This document shows, piece by piece, positions 1 to 8,414 of a DNA stretch of 64,000 nt (its first letter is position 1; the number at the start of each line of letters is the position of its first letter). Origin of the DNA: Polyangiaceae bacterium (lineage in GTDB: Bacteria > Myxococcota_A > Polyangia > Polyangiales > Polyangiaceae); the NCBI GenBank assembly GCA_041389725.1, contig JAWKRG010000005.1:310001-374000 (forward strand), given 5' to 3'. Under the pieces are notes generated by a model. It worked only from the letters and a program-made list of their open reading frames with translations, searched no databases and had not been told where the DNA came from. Both the position numbers and the translations under genes were made by a program.

Positions 1-394
1 GCGTGCCAAGTTCACGCTGCTCGCCGACCCGCCACGCGATCTCACCGCTGTCAGCGTCGAAGGCAAGCACCGAGTCTTCCATCGTCGCGGCCATGACCAA
101 GGCGCGTCCCTCGCTCTCGAGCACCAGAGGTTGCGCGTAGAGCTCACCGTCGAGCGTCAGCTTTCGTGACAGCGTCAGCGCGGATGCGCTCTTGGGCGTC
201 AGCAAAGTCTCCGCACCGTACGCGCCGGTACGCGCGTTGTCATAACGCCCGGTGAGAACCTCTCCAACCCCTGGCACTACCGGGACGGGTCGAAACCGCT
301 CCTCTTCGCCGTCCCCACACCCGGGCGCTGCAGTGACGATGAGCGCAACCGCAATGGTCGCGCGACCGAGGCCGCCGCAGGAAGAAGGAGGCAT
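1..394 (-). CDS. PQQ-like beta-propeller lipoprotein, C-terminus outside window
   Basis: Reading leftwards from an ATG at 394, 131 codons stay open to the window edge, so the 3' part is missing. The N-terminus has a hydrophobic signal segment (about residues 11-25) ending in AAPGC, a fair lipobox with Cys26. The region YDNARTGAYGAETLLTP (about 51-67) and the later SVLAFDADSGEIAWR are typical of PQQ/WD-like propeller blades, as in outer-membrane assembly and dehydrogenase-type propellers. What can be seen supports an exported, lipid-anchored propeller protein. Substrate or partner cannot be inferred. The codon use looks like that of its neighbours. Confidence 0.7.
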   Translation of the reverse strand, partial: MPPSSCGGLGRATIAVALIVTAAPGCGDGEEERFRPVPVVPGVGEVLTGRYDNARTGAYGAETLLTPKSASALTLSRKLTLDGELYAQPLVLESEGRALVMAATMEDSVLAFDADSGEIAWRVGEQRELGT

Positions 395-483
395 GCGGAT
401 AGGCTCCGAGCCTAGGCGCACCGCCTTTCCACGGCTAGTTCGGTCTCTGGAAGAAGAGAAGATTCACAGGAAGTTCGGAAGGT

Positions 484-512
484 CGGAAGGGGTTTTGGGA
501 ATGACCCTTCCG
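484..512. terminator. Perfect 8-bp hairpin downstream of the two-TM gene
   Basis: CGGAAGGG (484-491) and CCCTTCCG (505-512) are perfectly complementary around a 13-base loop, 43 bases beyond the stop of the 555-1007 gene. There is no T-tract on the minus strand, so it may be a pause or mRNA-stabilising hairpin rather than a classical intrinsic terminator. Confidence 0.3.
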
Positions 513-554
513 CGCCTCTTCGGTCTTCCGCCCTTGCTGTCCCCTGCGACTGGA

Positions 555-1007
555 TCAAAGCGGCGTCAGTTGCCAGCCCGTGAGGTTGCTCAGCTCGGCG
601 CAGCGCTGGGCGCTTGCCTTGTCCACGAAGCGAGTCACCAAGAACATCGCGATGCCAAGCACGACACCCGCTCCCATCATCGCGAGCAGGATGGTGCCGA
701 ACACGATTTCGTCTTCGGTGGCGGAGGTGCCACCGTTCAGGTAGATGGTGAGACGGTTGTAGAAGCTGATGCCGTAGGCGACCAAGCCCACCAGGCAACC
801 CAGGGCGGTGATGACGCCCCAGCCACGCAGGTAGCCGACGATCACCGAGCGCAGACTGAAGGGCACCTTCACCGACTGCTGGCCGGAGACGAAGTAGCTG
901 CCCATGGGGACCAGCGGCACGAACCAAACGTGCGCGAAGCGCGTCTCCGTCTGCCCCTGCACGCAGCGGTCCACTGCTCCACCCATGCGCACTCCGTAAA
1001 CGATCAT
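555..1007 (-). CDS. Small two-TM membrane protein of unknown function
   Basis: This encodes 150 residues. The start is well supported: GGAGGTGA lies a few bases before ATG at 1007. Two hydrophobic segments (about residues 62-84 and 102-127) flank a short polar loop, and the N-terminal 50 residues are soluble and include TRFAHVWFVPLVPMGSYFV, which looks like a short membrane-associated beta region. I do not recognise a named family. It stands between two genes on the same strand, separated by about 200 bp from the upstream one, so it probably has its own promoter. Confidence 0.75.
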   Translation of the reverse strand: MIVYGVRMGGAVDRCVQGQTETRFAHVWFVPLVPMGSYFVSGQQSVKVPFSLRSVIVGYLRGWGVITALGCLVGLVAYGISFYNRLTIYLNGGTSATEDEIVFGTILLAMMGAGVVLGIAMFLVTRFVDKASAQRCAELSNLTGWQLTPL

Positions 1008-1206
1008 TGGGTCACCTCCGCGACTTGCACGAATTTCGAGAGTACTTCGCGCCTTCCGCGACGAAAACTACAACTTCGGCGCGCACCTGGGATGCGCGTA
1101 TTGTCAGCGGATCGCTTGAGGGTTCTTCGCTGGGGTGTGTGGATTCGACACGTCGACGCCAAAGCGTGCCACGGCCTCGCCCGAAGCCGCGCAGCAGGCC
1201 CCTGCG

Positions 1207-4200
1207 CTAGCCGAGCACCACGTCGATGCGGCTCACTTCGCCGCTGCGGACGGCGCGAGCGTGGCGTGCGGGAAGGGTGCGACCCGTGACCTTGAAGCTC
1301 TTGCCGTTGCGATAGGAAAGCGTGAAGGCTTTCGCCTTGGCGCCGCTGCGCCCGTAGGTGTCTTTGCGCTTGGTGTTCTCGTAGATCACCAAGGTGCGAC
1401 CCAAGAACTTGAAGGCGAAGGCGTTTGCGGGAATCGTCAGCTCCGTCCAGCCATCGCGGGAGTCGAAATACTCGCGCCGCGTCTCTTCCGTGGTGAACAG
1501 CCAGCCCGGCAGCCGCGGCTCGAGCCTGAGTTCCAGCTTGCCCTGACGATCCAGCGCGAACGGGGCCTCGCCCGCTACAGCCAGGATCCACATGTGCAAG
1601 TACTCGCAGGTGATCCCCGACAGCCGCGGCTGAAAGGCGCGCCCGTGCAGCGCCGCGTCGGCGTAGGCGCTCGACACGATGAAGGACGCGCCCTCCAAGG
1701 TGCTGCGCCCGTACACCGCGGGATCCATGAAAGGGATCAGCGCGCGCTGGGCATCCTTCCAGAACTCCTCGCACAGTCCCGCGCGCAGTACTTCGAGCAG
1801 GTACTTGTACTCCATGTGCAGGTAGATCGACTCGTTCTCGATCCAACCTCGCGGGTAGGCGCCCACGGCGCGCCCGAGTTCCGGCGACTCCCCCCGCATG
1901 TTCTCGCAGCTCTTGTACATCTTGAGCTTGCGGTCGTAGAGCGCCGAGCGCTGCACGGCGTCGTACACGCTCTTCGCTTCGTCGCGTCGTTGCTTCATCC
2001 AGTGCACGGGCCCTTCCAAGAAGAGCTTCACCGGGCGCTGCGTGAAGTAGTGCGGCGTGACGGTCGGATGCCCTTGATGATTCGTCTTGCCGGTCGGCTC
2101 GTGATCGGTGACCTCGTTCACGAAGTAGGTGTAGGGCACGCCGCCCTTGGACAGCACCTTGTCGCGATTGCGCCCACTGAAGATGCGTTCCAGCAGCTCC
2201 TGCGCGGCTCCCAACAGTGCCACGATCTCCCGCAGCGGAACCTTCACTTCGTTGCCGCTCACGCCAAGGCGAGTGCGTTCGCGATAGGCCTCCTTGATGC
2301 GATTGGCCTCGTTCCAGTAGGTCAAGCTTGCGTGCTTGGAGCGCGCGCCGACCCGCGCCTTCATCGCCGGTTCGAGCTCACGCCAAAAGTCGACCAGCTC
2401 TTCGAACACCGGCAGCGTGCGCGTGCGCGCATTCTTCAGCTTGCCTAGCCAGCCGAGCAGCAGATCCACCGTGCGCGCCAGCTCCAGGGTCTCGCTCAGC
2501 CCCGAACCGAACAGGCCCGGCAAGCCGTTCATCGAATCGTTCCAGCCGGGCTTTCCCGCCTCCATTTCCACGCCCGTGCCCTCGGGGTCCAGCGTGGCCA
2601 GGCGGTTGACCACCAAGGTCAAGAGCTTCACGAGCATCGACGTGCGGTACACCTCGCCGTCACCGTAGCTGCTGCGCACGGCGTAGCGCTGTTCCGAGCG
2701 CGCAGCGATGCGCGCCAGCTTCTCGCCGTCTCGAACCACCGCACCGTAGCTGCGGATCTTGCCGCCCACGTCGACGGTGCGCTCGCTGCGCGGCAAGATC
2801 ACGTCGGGATCGTCGAAAGTGCCGTAGCGTCCCGGGCTGCACAACAGCTCGTCCATGCGATCCGGATAGACCATGAGCAGCACTTCCAGCAGATCCACGT
2901 TGTAGTGCCAGTGGTCGACCCAGAAGCCTTCGTGCAGCCCGCCCACGTCGTTCTCTTCGGAGAAGGCCAGCACTTCGTCCAAGGTCGACGTACGGCGTTC
3001 GGGCTCGAGCCCCGTAAGATCTTCCAAGCGCATCACCAACTCGCCCGGTGAGAAGCCCGAGCGCAAATAGGCGAGCAGCTCGGAACGTGCCCGCGGATCA
3101 TCGATGCGCCGATCGGCCCAAGACTGCGCCGCCGCGTCGTCGCGCACGCGGAAGGAGAGCCCGAGCACTTCGAGAGGATTGTAGCCGTCCAGCTGAATCA
3201 ACCCGAGGAACGTGCGCAAGTTCACGTCCTCGGTCTCGGGAAAGAACCAAGCGTCGGTGCGCCGGTTCTGCAGCACGCTGCGATAGTGGCCGGTGCCCTG
3301 AGACAGGTACGTCGGTTCGAGCACGAAGAAGTGATAGTCGCGCTCCAGGTCGCCGTTCTGGCGCGAGTAGACGTAGACCGCGCTCTTGCCGTTCGCGCAC
3401 TCGAAGGTTTCGGGCATGCCACCGCGAATGACGTTGTCCAAGAAGTCCATGCGCGAATAGGCGTCCAGGGCCGGGGACGACGACACCGTGAAAGCGTGGT
3501 CCGCGATCTCTTCGATGATGCGCCGGTTCTCGTCGCGTTTGGCATCGAGAAACGACGGATGCCGCGCCTTGGCCATCAGCGCATCGAGGTCCATCTCGCG
3601 CGCCGCGTAGCCGTAGACGCTGGCCAGACACAGCTCGCCGCCACCCTCCAGCGTGCGGGTTTCCGCGTGCATCGCCGCAGGCGTCTTGTTGTCCCAGAAT
3701 TGCTCCGCGCCGAGCACTCCGCGCACTCCACCCTGGGCCAAGCGCCGCGGGTGCTCCAGGCTGAACGCCTCTCCGAACAGCACCTCGGGATCCACCACCA
3801 GTCCCTTCGCGCTGTCGTGACCCAGACGCAGATAGAAGTGACCGGCGTGCAGTTGCCCGACCTGCTCGCTGTCGTCGGCCGTCTGCTTCAGTCGATAGAT
3901 CGCTGCGCCGCCGCGTTCGACGACGCCCATCATGCCTTCGATGTGACGCGGAATCCCCTTGATGCGCTCACGATCCAGGCCGAAGGGAAGCATGCGCGTC
4001 AGTCCGTCCACCAACTCGATGCGCAGCGCTTTTCGTTTGGTGTTGCGAATGCGCAGCACGCGCACCAGCCCCGCTACACGCAGGTTCGGCAGCCCAAAGT
4101 AGTTCACCTCCACGTCGAGGCCGCTGATCGGGTCGTGCTCGAAGAGGCTCAGTTCACCGGGCGCGATGTCCATCACCTGACGCACGCGCGGATCCGCGTT

Positions 4201-4497
4201 GCGCGAGAAGGGCTCGATCACCTTCTTGTCGCCGACGCGCAGAAAGGTGCGAAAGCCCTCGCGGTCGATGCGCATGCAGGCTTGATTGAAGGACTGGAAT
4301 TCCTGGATCTGACCGTCCTTGTCGCGCACGCCGAAGGACGCGACGGCCTGACCGCGATTCACGTAGAAGCACCAGGTGGGAATCCCCCACTTGCCGGCGA
4401 TGCCGGGCAAGAAGCTGGAGAAAGGGGGCGCGTGGTTGTACCCCTCCACGCGGAAGTGGCTCGTCTTCGGGTCGAGATGCAGCTTCGCCGTGGCCAT
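1207..4497 (-). CDS. Cellobiose-phosphorylase-like (GH94-type) large carbohydrate-active protein
   Basis: This protein has 1096 residues and no signal peptide, so it is probably cytoplasmic. The N-terminal part (FSSFLPGIAGKWGIPTW, VNRGQAVASFGVRDKDG) resembles the beta-sandwich start of bacterial proteins usually annotated as cellobiose phosphorylase, where the N-terminal domain precedes an (alpha/alpha)6 barrel. In the middle, GKPGWNDSMNGLPGLFGS (roughly residues 640-660) sits where GH94 enzymes carry the catalytic acid in a WND motif. That identity is recalled from family patterns and was not tested. It could instead be a non-phosphorolytic six-hairpin glycosidase relative. It stands alone in its strand run, with a diguanylate cyclase gene ending 107 bp upstream. 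Confidence 0.55.
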   Translation of the reverse strand: MATAKLHLDPKTSHFRVEGYNHAPPFSSFLPGIAGKWGIPTWCFYVNRGQAVASFGVRDKDGQIQEFQSFNQACMRIDREGFRTFLRVGDKKVIEPFSRNADPRVRQVMDIAPGELSLFEHDPISGLDVEVNYFGLPNLRVAGLVRVLRIRNTKRKALRIELVDGLTRMLPFGLDRERIKGIPRHIEGMMGVVERGGAAIYRLKQTADDSEQVGQLHAGHFYLRLGHDSAKGLVVDPEVLFGEAFSLEHPRRLAQGGVRGVLGAEQFWDNKTPAAMHAETRTLEGGGELCLASVYGYAAREMDLDALMAKARHPSFLDAKRDENRRIIEEIADHAFTVSSSPALDAYSRMDFLDNVIRGGMPETFECANGKSAVYVYSRQNGDLERDYHFFVLEPTYLSQGTGHYRSVLQNRRTDAWFFPETEDVNLRTFLGLIQLDGYNPLEVLGLSFRVRDDAAAQSWADRRIDDPRARSELLAYLRSGFSPGELVMRLEDLTGLEPERRTSTLDEVLAFSEENDVGGLHEGFWVDHWHYNVDLLEVLLMVYPDRMDELLCSPGRYGTFDDPDVILPRSERTVDVGGKIRSYGAVVRDGEKLARIAARSEQRYAVRSSYGDGEVYRTSMLVKLLTLVVNRLATLDPEGTGVEMEAGKPGWNDSMNGLPGLFGSGLSETLELARTVDLLLGWLGKLKNARTRTLPVFEELVDFWRELEPAMKARVGARSKHASLTYWNEANRIKEAYRERTRLGVSGNEVKVPLREIVALLGAAQELLERIFSGRNRDKVLSKGGVPYTYFVNEVTDHEPTGKTNHQGHPTVTPHYFTQRPVKLFLEGPVHWMKQRRDEAKSVYDAVQRSALYDRKLKMYKSCENMRGESPELGRAVGAYPRGWIENESIYLHMEYKYLLEVLRAGLCEEFWKDAQRALIPFMDPAVYGRSTLEGASFIVSSAYADAALHGRAFQPRLSGITCEYLHMWILAVAGEAPFALDRQGKLELRLEPRLPGWLFTTEETRREYFDSRDGWTELTIPANAFAFKFLGRTLVIYENTKRKDTYGRSGAKAKAFTLSYRNGKSFKVTGRTLPARHARAVRSGEVSRIDVVLG

Positions 4498-4534
4498 GCT
4501 CCGTGTCTAACGTGCATGGGCCGACCGTGGCTAG

Positions 4535-4585
4535 GGTTGTTGGGTTGGGGTCTCGACGCGCTGCTTCGCGGAGCGCTAATCCCGC
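4535..4585 (+). repeat. Intergenic repeat, copy A
   Basis: This 51-bp element contains TTGGGTTGGGGTCTCGAC followed by a CG-rich stretch and CCCGC. It matches two other intergenic copies (10204-10254 on the minus strand, 30030-30079 on the plus strand). It fills most of the 107-bp gap between the end of the diguanylate cyclase gene and the start of the cellobiose-phosphorylase-like gene. Confidence 0.5.
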
Positions 4586-4604
4586 CCAGAGCGACCGCCC
4601 GCGC

Positions 4605-6092
4605 TCAGTACTCGTTTGCTGGCCACATCTCGGACGCGAAGCGCAGGGCGCGGTTGCGCCCTGCTTCCTTGGCTTTGTACAGGGCGACATCGGCGAACTT
4701 GATCGCCTGCCAGAAGCTCTTGGTGTCGGTTCCGAGCTCCGAGACGCCGAGACTGATCGTCTTCTTGATCGCGCCCTGCGGAGTGGGGAAGCGCTCCGCC
4801 TCTATGGCCTTGCGAATGCGCTCCGCCGCTAGCATAGGGCCTTCCGCGGAGGCGTCCGTCAGCACCACCAGGAACTCTTCACCGCCATAGCGCACGGCGA
4901 TGTCCGCGCCGCGGACGGCTTGCCGGATGATCTCCGCGGTGCGGCGCAGCACGGTATCCCCGACGTCGTGACCGTGGGTGTCGTTGACCTCCTTGAAGAA
5001 GTCCAGGTCGCACATCACGAGCCCGATCGGCGCCTTGCGTCGCTCCGCCGTCGCGACGAGGGTGTCGGCGTATTCTTCCAAGAATCGGCGATTGTGCAGT
5101 CCCGTCATGGCGTCGCGCAGAGTCGACTGCTTCAGGGTGCTCATCAAACGCTTGGCCTCGATCACTGGCAGGGCTTCTCGGAGGAACCGCCGTCCGCGTC
5201 GCACCTTCTTGTGCGCCTCCTCCATCTGCGGGTCGTCTTCGTTGCGATCGAAGAGAAACTGGACCACGCCTCCGGTGCTGCCGGCGATGTTCATGGGGAC
5301 GCAGATGTGTTCCCGCTCTCCCCCGCAGAAGTAGCGGCAGATCTGCGGAAAGCTCGCGGAAGACACGACGGCGCCGGTCTTCTTCGCACGGCACAGGCTG
5401 CTATCGAGGCGAATGTCGGGGCTGCAGGCCTCGGCTGCAGACGAGCTCGACGTCACTACGGGCAAAAGGCGATTCTTGCTGTTCGAGGCCTCGTAGATCA
5501 CGAAGTCGTCGAGACCGAGCACCGCCAGCTGATGACCCAGCCTGTCATAGACCTCGGTGGTAGTGTCGTCGCCCTCGATCACCTTCTTGAAGGAATTGAT
5601 GTCCTGCAGGGTTGCGGTCAGCTGATTGAAGCGAGCCGCGAGTTTCCCTACCTCGTCGTGCTCGGCAAGCACGATCGGCGCGATGGGCTGGCCGTCGTCT
5701 TCAGTCTGTCCACTGTAGCGGTCCGTCAGCGCCTTCATCTGGCAGCCCAACGCCCGGATTGGGCGAGTGAGGGCGCGGGTCAAGAGCACCCCCATTCCGG
5801 CCAGCGGCACCACGGAGATCAAGGTGAGCCCGATGATCAAGACGCGCTCGCCGGGCTTGTCCACGGATAGCGCTGCTAGCGAGCCAAGGAGCACGATCCA
5901 GGCCGCAAGCCCTCCGGAGAACACTAGAAGCTTCTGCTGGATCGGCCCCTGCAGCGTGAGCAGCAGCCACAGGCGTCGTGGAAAGCTCACGCGCTGAGCG
6001 CGCGGCGCGGTGGGCGCGGGTGCAGGAGAGTCGAGGATGACCACCGCTGGCAGCGACGGCGCCACGGAAACGACATCTTGAGTCAGCTGCAT
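4605..6092 (-). CDS. Membrane diguanylate cyclase (HAMP-GAF-GGDEF)
   Basis: This is a 495-residue enzyme predicted to make cyclic-di-GMP from two GTP at the inner membrane. Two transmembrane segments (about residues 54-76 and 84-106) are followed by a HAMP-like linker (to about 165), a GAF-like sensory region with several cysteines (C223, C234, C252, C256, C264), and a C-terminal GGDEF domain. The active-site loop is GGEEF at 403-407, which is catalytically competent. R394-G-A-D397 lies exactly five residues before it, matching an RxxD inhibitory site, so product feedback is likely. The short loop between the two membrane segments leaves little periplasmic domain, so the input is probably cytosolic through the GAF region. 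Confidence 0.92.
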   Translation of the reverse strand: MQLTQDVVSVAPSLPAVVILDSPAPAPTAPRAQRVSFPRRLWLLLTLQGPIQQKLLVFSGGLAAWIVLLGSLAALSVDKPGERVLIIGLTLISVVPLAGMGVLLTRALTRPIRALGCQMKALTDRYSGQTEDDGQPIAPIVLAEHDEVGKLAARFNQLTATLQDINSFKKVIEGDDTTTEVYDRLGHQLAVLGLDDFVIYEASNSKNRLLPVVTSSSSAAEACSPDIRLDSSLCRAKKTGAVVSSASFPQICRYFCGGEREHICVPMNIAGSTGGVVQFLFDRNEDDPQMEEAHKKVRRGRRFLREALPVIEAKRLMSTLKQSTLRDAMTGLHNRRFLEEYADTLVATAERRKAPIGLVMCDLDFFKEVNDTHGHDVGDTVLRRTAEIIRQAVRGADIAVRYGGEEFLVVLTDASAEGPMLAAERIRKAIEAERFPTPQGAIKKTISLGVSELGTDTKSFWQAIKFADVALYKAKEAGRNRALRFASEMWPANEY

Positions 6093-6210
6093 GAAAACAC
6101 CGTCTTCGACAGACCAAGAACGACAGGGCCTGCCAAAGCTTGAGGCGGCAATGACTTGGCTCAGAACTGCACTGCCGCGCCGACGCTCGAGGGCGGGCGT
6201 TGGAGAACCC

Positions 6211-7389
6211 TCAGCTTCGTCGCTGGCTCGCCATCGAGGCTACGAGATCAGCGAGGGTTACGGCTTTGACGCCGGGAGCGAGTGCGGTGGTGCTCGCGCT
6301 CTTCGTGCGCGCCCGGTGCACGACAAAGCGCTCGACGCGGTACCGTTCGACCGCACTGGCAAGCTTGGCGAGCGGAGCGGCGTCGCGAGGAACGACAGTG
6401 GTCGAGGCCTTCGCCTCGATGAGCCACAGCCGCCCAGCCCCGCGCGGGATCACGAAGTCGACCTCGAGGCCTTGCTGGTCACGGAAGTAGTAGATCTCGC
6501 GGCTTCGGCCCGAATGGAGCTGTTGTTTCGCGATCTCCGCGGCGACGAAGCCCTCGAATATCGGACCAAGGAAAGGCGAGCGCGAGAGCAGCCGTTCCGA
6601 GTCCACGCCGAGAAGATGGCAGGCGAGTCCCGAATCCACGAAGTACAGCTTTGGGGACTTTATCAGTCGCCTGCCGAAGTTCTCGAAGAAGGGAGGCACG
6701 AGCAGTATCTGACCCGTCAGCTCCAGAATGGACAGCCACTCACTGACCGTGGGCACAGAGACACCGAGGGGAGCTGCAATGTCGCTACGGTTGAGGATCT
6801 GGCCGGAGCGGCTCGCCACGAGCGCGATGAAACGGCGGAACGTCGCAAGGTCGCGGATCGCGGTGACTGCTCGTACGTCGCGCTCCAGGTACGTCTGAAC
6901 GTACGATCGAAACCAGGTGGCTGCTTGGGACGGACGCTCGATCACCTCTGGGAAACCGCCACGGAGCAGCGAGACTTTGAGGCTTTCCGTGACCGATAAG
7001 GGGAACAGCTGGAATACGGCCGCTCGCCCAGCCATGGATTCGCTCACCCCGCGCATGAGTCCCGCTTCTTGTGAGCCGGTCAAGAACCATCGGCCTTTGC
7101 GTCGCGGGTGGGCATCGATCCGTGCTCGCACATGCGCGAGTAGCTCTGGCACATTTTGAATCTCGTCGAGGATCGCGGGTAGGGAGAGCTCGTCGAGGAA
7201 TGCGTGGGGGTCGCTCCTTACGCGAGCGACGACATCGGGATCTTCCAGCAACCGGTACGAGGCATTCGGAAACAAGTGTTGCAGCAAGGTCGTCTTGCCA
7301 GCCCGCCGCGGCCCCGTGACCAGAATGGCGGCGAAGCCTTTCGAGGCCTTCTTGACCTCGGATGCCAGCGCCCGGGAGATCGTCCGCAC
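6211..7389 (-). CDS. AAA ATPase with C-terminal DUF4143 domain
   Basis: I place the start at GTG 7389 (392 residues). The open frame continues upstream to 7485, but that extension runs through a probable promoter and is not protein-like. Walker A GPRRAGKTT is at about residues 26-34, and LPAILDEIQNVPEL carries the Walker B acids. The C-terminal half is DUF4143-like, with YLERDV, GLEVDFVI and LIEAKAS, whose Asp/Glu-Lys pattern resembles a PD-(D/E)xK fold. Members of this large family are sporadically distributed and often lie in accessory DNA. Their biochemical role is largely unknown, with links to toxin-antitoxin or defence functions suggested. The AT-rich leader is unlike the surrounding DNA. 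Confidence 0.85.
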   Translation of the reverse strand: MRTISRALASEVKKASKGFAAILVTGPRRAGKTTLLQHLFPNASYRLLEDPDVVARVRSDPHAFLDELSLPAILDEIQNVPELLAHVRARIDAHPRRKGRWFLTGSQEAGLMRGVSESMAGRAAVFQLFPLSVTESLKVSLLRGGFPEVIERPSQAATWFRSYVQTYLERDVRAVTAIRDLATFRRFIALVASRSGQILNRSDIAAPLGVSVPTVSEWLSILELTGQILLVPPFFENFGRRLIKSPKLYFVDSGLACHLLGVDSERLLSRSPFLGPIFEGFVAAEIAKQQLHSGRSREIYYFRDQQGLEVDFVIPRGAGRLWLIEAKASTTVVPRDAAPLAKLASAVERYRVERFVVHRARTKSASTTALAPGVKAVTLADLVASMASQRRS

Positions 7390-7396
7390 TCTGAGA

Positions 7397-7425
7397 AATA
7401 TAAAGTGTAACTTTAAAAATCTCAA
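7397..7425 (-). promoter_or_regulatory. Promoter with palindromic operator, leaderless start of the ATPase gene
   Basis: On the minus strand TTGAGA (7425-7420), a 17-base spacer and TATATT (7402-7397) form a near-consensus sigma-70 promoter. Only 7 bases separate the -10 box from GTG at 7389, so the mRNA is probably leaderless. The inverted repeat TAAAGT-TAC-ACTTTA (7401-7415) fills the spacer and overlaps the -10 box, the classic position of a repressor site. Confidence 0.55.
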
Positions 7426-7501
7426 GCTCCGGCAGCCGCCAAATGAAGCGAAGCGCCGGCCGCTTACGCGACCGACGCTTCTCAACCCCCCGAGTCTAGC
7501 T

Positions 7502-8245
7502 TCACATGCCGGGCTCGAAGAGACCCAGTACGGCGCCCTGGTTGTCGGCGATCACGGCGATGCGGCCGACCTGGGGCACGTCGATCAGCGGCATCAGCAC
7601 CTTGGCACCGAGCTTCTCGGCCTTGTCGCGCGCTGCTTCCAGCTTCTCAATCACCACGTAGGTGAGCCAATTCGGCGGCATGCCTTCGGCCTTTTGAATA
7701 TCGGCCACCTGCAAGCCGGCCTCGGCGGTGAACACCTCGGCGCCGCCAGGGCCGGACTCGGTCTTCCAACCGAACACCGCGGCGTAGAACGCCTTTGACT
7801 TGGCCACATCCTTGGTGCTCAGAGTTTCCCAGCAGAAGGTGTGCAGACCGGGGCGCTCGGGCATCTCGCCGTCCCCTTGCGCGCTCTTCCACGCCGCGAT
7901 CACGGCCATGTCGGAATCCGCCAATATGGCGAAGCGACCCATGTTTGGCACGTCCATGGGGCCGTGCAGCACCTGGCCGCCGTTTGCCTTCGCTGCGTTG
8001 GCGGCGGCGTCTACGTCCTTCACGGAAACGTAGCTGGCGAAGTGAGGAGGCGCTGGCACGTCGGCAGGAAGCGCCATCAAGCCGCCGATGGCGTTATCGC
8101 CGGCCTTGATCATGTTGTAGGTCATCCCCTCCATCTTCATCTCGTCGAACTTCCAACCGAAGAGCTCGCCGTAGAAGCCCTTGGCCTTGTTCACATCCTT
8201 GGTCATGCACTCGCGCCATACGACGCGACCGATGGTGTTGCTCAT
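7502..8245 (-). CDS. VOC-family protein with two glyoxalase-like domains
   Basis: This encodes 247 residues from ATG 8245, which has a GGAAAGGAAG purine-rich site upstream. The open frame extends nine codons further but without a ribosome site. It has two vicinal-oxygen-chelate repeats (about residues 7-120 and 128-245). Each begins with a W-x-E-C/T-L-S-T-K-D style strand and a FYGELFGWK or FYAAVFGWK helix-strand motif, and ends with an aspartate-rich IADxxGAV strand. This is the layout of the CFP32/27-kDa-antigen-like group of VOC proteins. The specific substrate is unknown. It is a single-gene unit, with its start facing the Sel1 lipoprotein gene end. Confidence 0.85.
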   Translation of the reverse strand: MSNTIGRVVWRECMTKDVNKAKGFYGELFGWKFDEMKMEGMTYNMIKAGDNAIGGLMALPADVPAPPHFASYVSVKDVDAAANAAKANGGQVLHGPMDVPNMGRFAILADSDMAVIAAWKSAQGDGEMPERPGLHTFCWETLSTKDVAKSKAFYAAVFGWKTESGPGGAEVFTAEAGLQVADIQKAEGMPPNWLTYVVIEKLEAARDKAEKLGAKVLMPLIDVPQVGRIAVIADNQGAVLGLFEPGM

Positions 8246-8414
8246 TGATTCTTCCTTTCCCCTCTCGGGCACAGAAGATGTCGGCTAACATATTTCCTGG
8301 GCCGCCCCAACGCGATCTCCGATGGGGAGGAACGGACGCAAATCGGGCCCACGGGACAGCCGCCTGCGCTGCCGGGGGCCTCCGGTGTGCGAGCGGGAGC
8401 GCGCGTCGGCGCTG

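Noticed and set aside
3286..4890. Long open frame on the plus strand antisense to the cellobiose-phosphorylase-like gene
   Set aside because: It is antisense to a convincing gene and has the low-complexity His/Arg/Val-rich translation typical of high-GC shadow frames.
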